This document shows positions 27,137-27,886 of a DNA stretch of 27,886 bases, piece after piece. The translations under genes were made by a program, and so were the position numbers. The DNA comes from a virus. Position 1 is the stretch's first letter. Every line of letters begins with the position of its first letter. The DNA lies in IMG/VR virus record IMGVR_UViG_3300036852_000094, positions 1 to 27,886 of that record. One strand, 5' to 3'. The notes beneath the pieces were generated by a model. That model did not search any database and had not been told where the DNA came from. It was given only the letters and a program-made list of their open reading frames with translations.

Positions 27137-27886
27137 TCATTCCCTCAGTTCGTAGCCGCCATCTTCGCGAAGCTCGCGCCCGCCGTCTTCGCGAAGCTCA
27201 TACGATGGAACATAGGCCTCGAGCGGCATCGCGAACTCGACGCGCAGCGGATTGTGCACGCGCAGCTTCATCGCGAACTCGACCGCCAGTTCGATCGGCG
27301 CGCGCACGGTTGCGGATCCGAAGAGCGACATGCCGAACTCGAGCGCGAGCGTCACGGTATTGGGCGGAAGACTCCATCCGGCGCCGCTCATGATGAGCCG
27401 GCCGCGCAGCCGGTAGCGGCCCAGGTGCATGGCTTCCCACTGGGGCGGCGCGGCCCATTGCGAGATGAAGTATTGCGAGTTGGGGCCCAGTTCAGCGACA
27501 CGCGCCGCGAACTTGTCGGAGCCGGAGCGCAGCACATTCTCGAACCACTCCCACACCGCGTAGGCGTCGTCCGGCTCGAGCAGCGCTTCGACTTCCATGC
27601 TCTGCGGCGCATAGGTCTGCATCTTGCGCTTGATGTCGTGGCCGAGCATCGGCGTGATGTCGTCATGCTTCGAATCGGGCGTCAACGCGTTGCCGGCGGC
27701 CAGGAAACACAGGCCCGCAGGCGGGAGCAATTCTGGAAGATTGCCGCCGCTTCCGAAACCGCCTTCTACTGAAGGCGCAGGCACATTCCACGCGACACTT
27801 GAATAGAAGCCGTCCACGTTCGCGAACGAAATTTCCATCGGTGCGGGACAAGCCACACCGTTAACCGTGGGGAGCAATCGCATCAC
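27137..27886 (-). CDS. tail protein, reaches the end of the window
   Basis: At least 248 residues; the frame touches the right edge, where ATG at 27883 and GTG at 27886 are both possible starts, so the true N-terminus may lie outside. It begins RLLPTVNGVACPAPMEISFANVDGFYSS and contains HDIKRKMQTYAPQSMEVEALLEPDDAYAVWEWFENVLRSGSDKFAARVAELGP and a strand-rich second half. This helix-then-beta plan fits a minor tail or tail-completion protein. The last 21 residues repeat ELREDGG two to three times, an acidic/basic tail. Confidence 0.65.
   Translation of the reverse strand: MMRLLPTVNGVACPAPMEISFANVDGFYSSVAWNVPAPSVEGGFGSGGNLPELLPPAGLCFLAAGNALTPDSKHDDITPMLGHDIKRKMQTYAPQSMEVEALLEPDDAYAVWEWFENVLRSGSDKFAARVAELGPNSQYFISQWAAPPQWEAMHLGRYRLRGRLIMSGAGWSLPPNTVTLALEFGMSLFGSATVRAPIELAVEFAMKLRVHNPLRVEFAMPLEAYVPSYELREDGGRELREDGGYELRE
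27145..27206. repeat. 24-bp tandem repeat with CTTCGCGAAG palindromes
   Basis: The C-terminal coding end of the tail gene has an 8-residue (24-base) repeat in about 2.6 copies, encoding ELREDGG. The palindrome CTTCGCGAAG occurs at 27163-27172 and again at 27187-27196, 24 bases apart. It may be only a protein repeat, or a hairpin-forming element. Confidence 0.7.

Noticed and set aside
27163-27196. CTTCGCGAAG palindromes as protein-binding sites
   Set aside because: Both copies are explained by the repeated codons for an 8-residue protein repeat; kept only as a low-interest repeat.

Overview
The window reads as a large part of a tailed-phage genome (siphovirus type, lambda-like gene order) or prophage from a GC-rich Gram-negative host, most likely a proteobacterium. 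The support is a tail module ending in a lambda-J-like tip protein next to an NlpC/P60 (lambda K-like) protein, a GH19 endolysin with holin-like membrane genes, lipobox proteins that need an outer membrane, a YqaJ/RecT recombination pair, a RuvC-like resolvase, a DUF1376 replication protein, and dense packing with many ATGA start/stop overlaps. Terminase, capsid and tape-measure genes are not in the window and probably lie beyond both ends. No integrase was seen.

Layout. (1) 1-7481, minus strand: from a small HTH regulator at 7481, through an SF2/SNF2-like helicase, a beta-class DNA methyltransferase, a small winged-helix protein, a DUF1376 replication initiator, a second replication-type protein, a Cys/His protein, a RuvC-like resolvase and two small proteins; then, after a possible new promoter near 1350, a coiled-coil/membrane protein, an unknown protein and an HNH endonuclease that probably precedes terminase. 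(2) 7482-7614: divergent control region with an 8-bp inverted repeat whose two arms each overlap a -35 box. (3) 7615-15262, plus strand: an early operon of many tiny, mostly unrecognised proteins (several membrane or lipoprotein), then YqaJ exonuclease, RecT annealase and accessory proteins, an integron attC-like site, an ASCH protein, an HNH protein and small proteins. (4) 15264-27886, minus strand: tail genes (27886 to 21116), membrane genes, a large secreted DUF1996 protein, and a lysis group (holin-like proteins, GH19 endolysin, lipoprotein). The two large transcription units converge at 15262/15264 within a hairpin that spans both stop codons.

How the parts fit. The divergent region would switch the leftward replication/modification operon and the rightward early/recombination operon. 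The DUF1376 gene carries in-frame iterons, like the origin inside lambda O, and so may hold the replication origin. The late genes run leftward from beyond 27886 and end with lysis.

The most unusual element is a 55-bp imperfect palindrome at 13574-13628 with every hallmark of an integron attC recombination site, directly after a small ORF in the correct orientation. If real, it links this phage to the integron/cassette system: it could be a captured cassette, a cassette landing site, or a route for the phage to enter a host integron. A phage-encoded DUF1996 secreted protein is the second unusual item.
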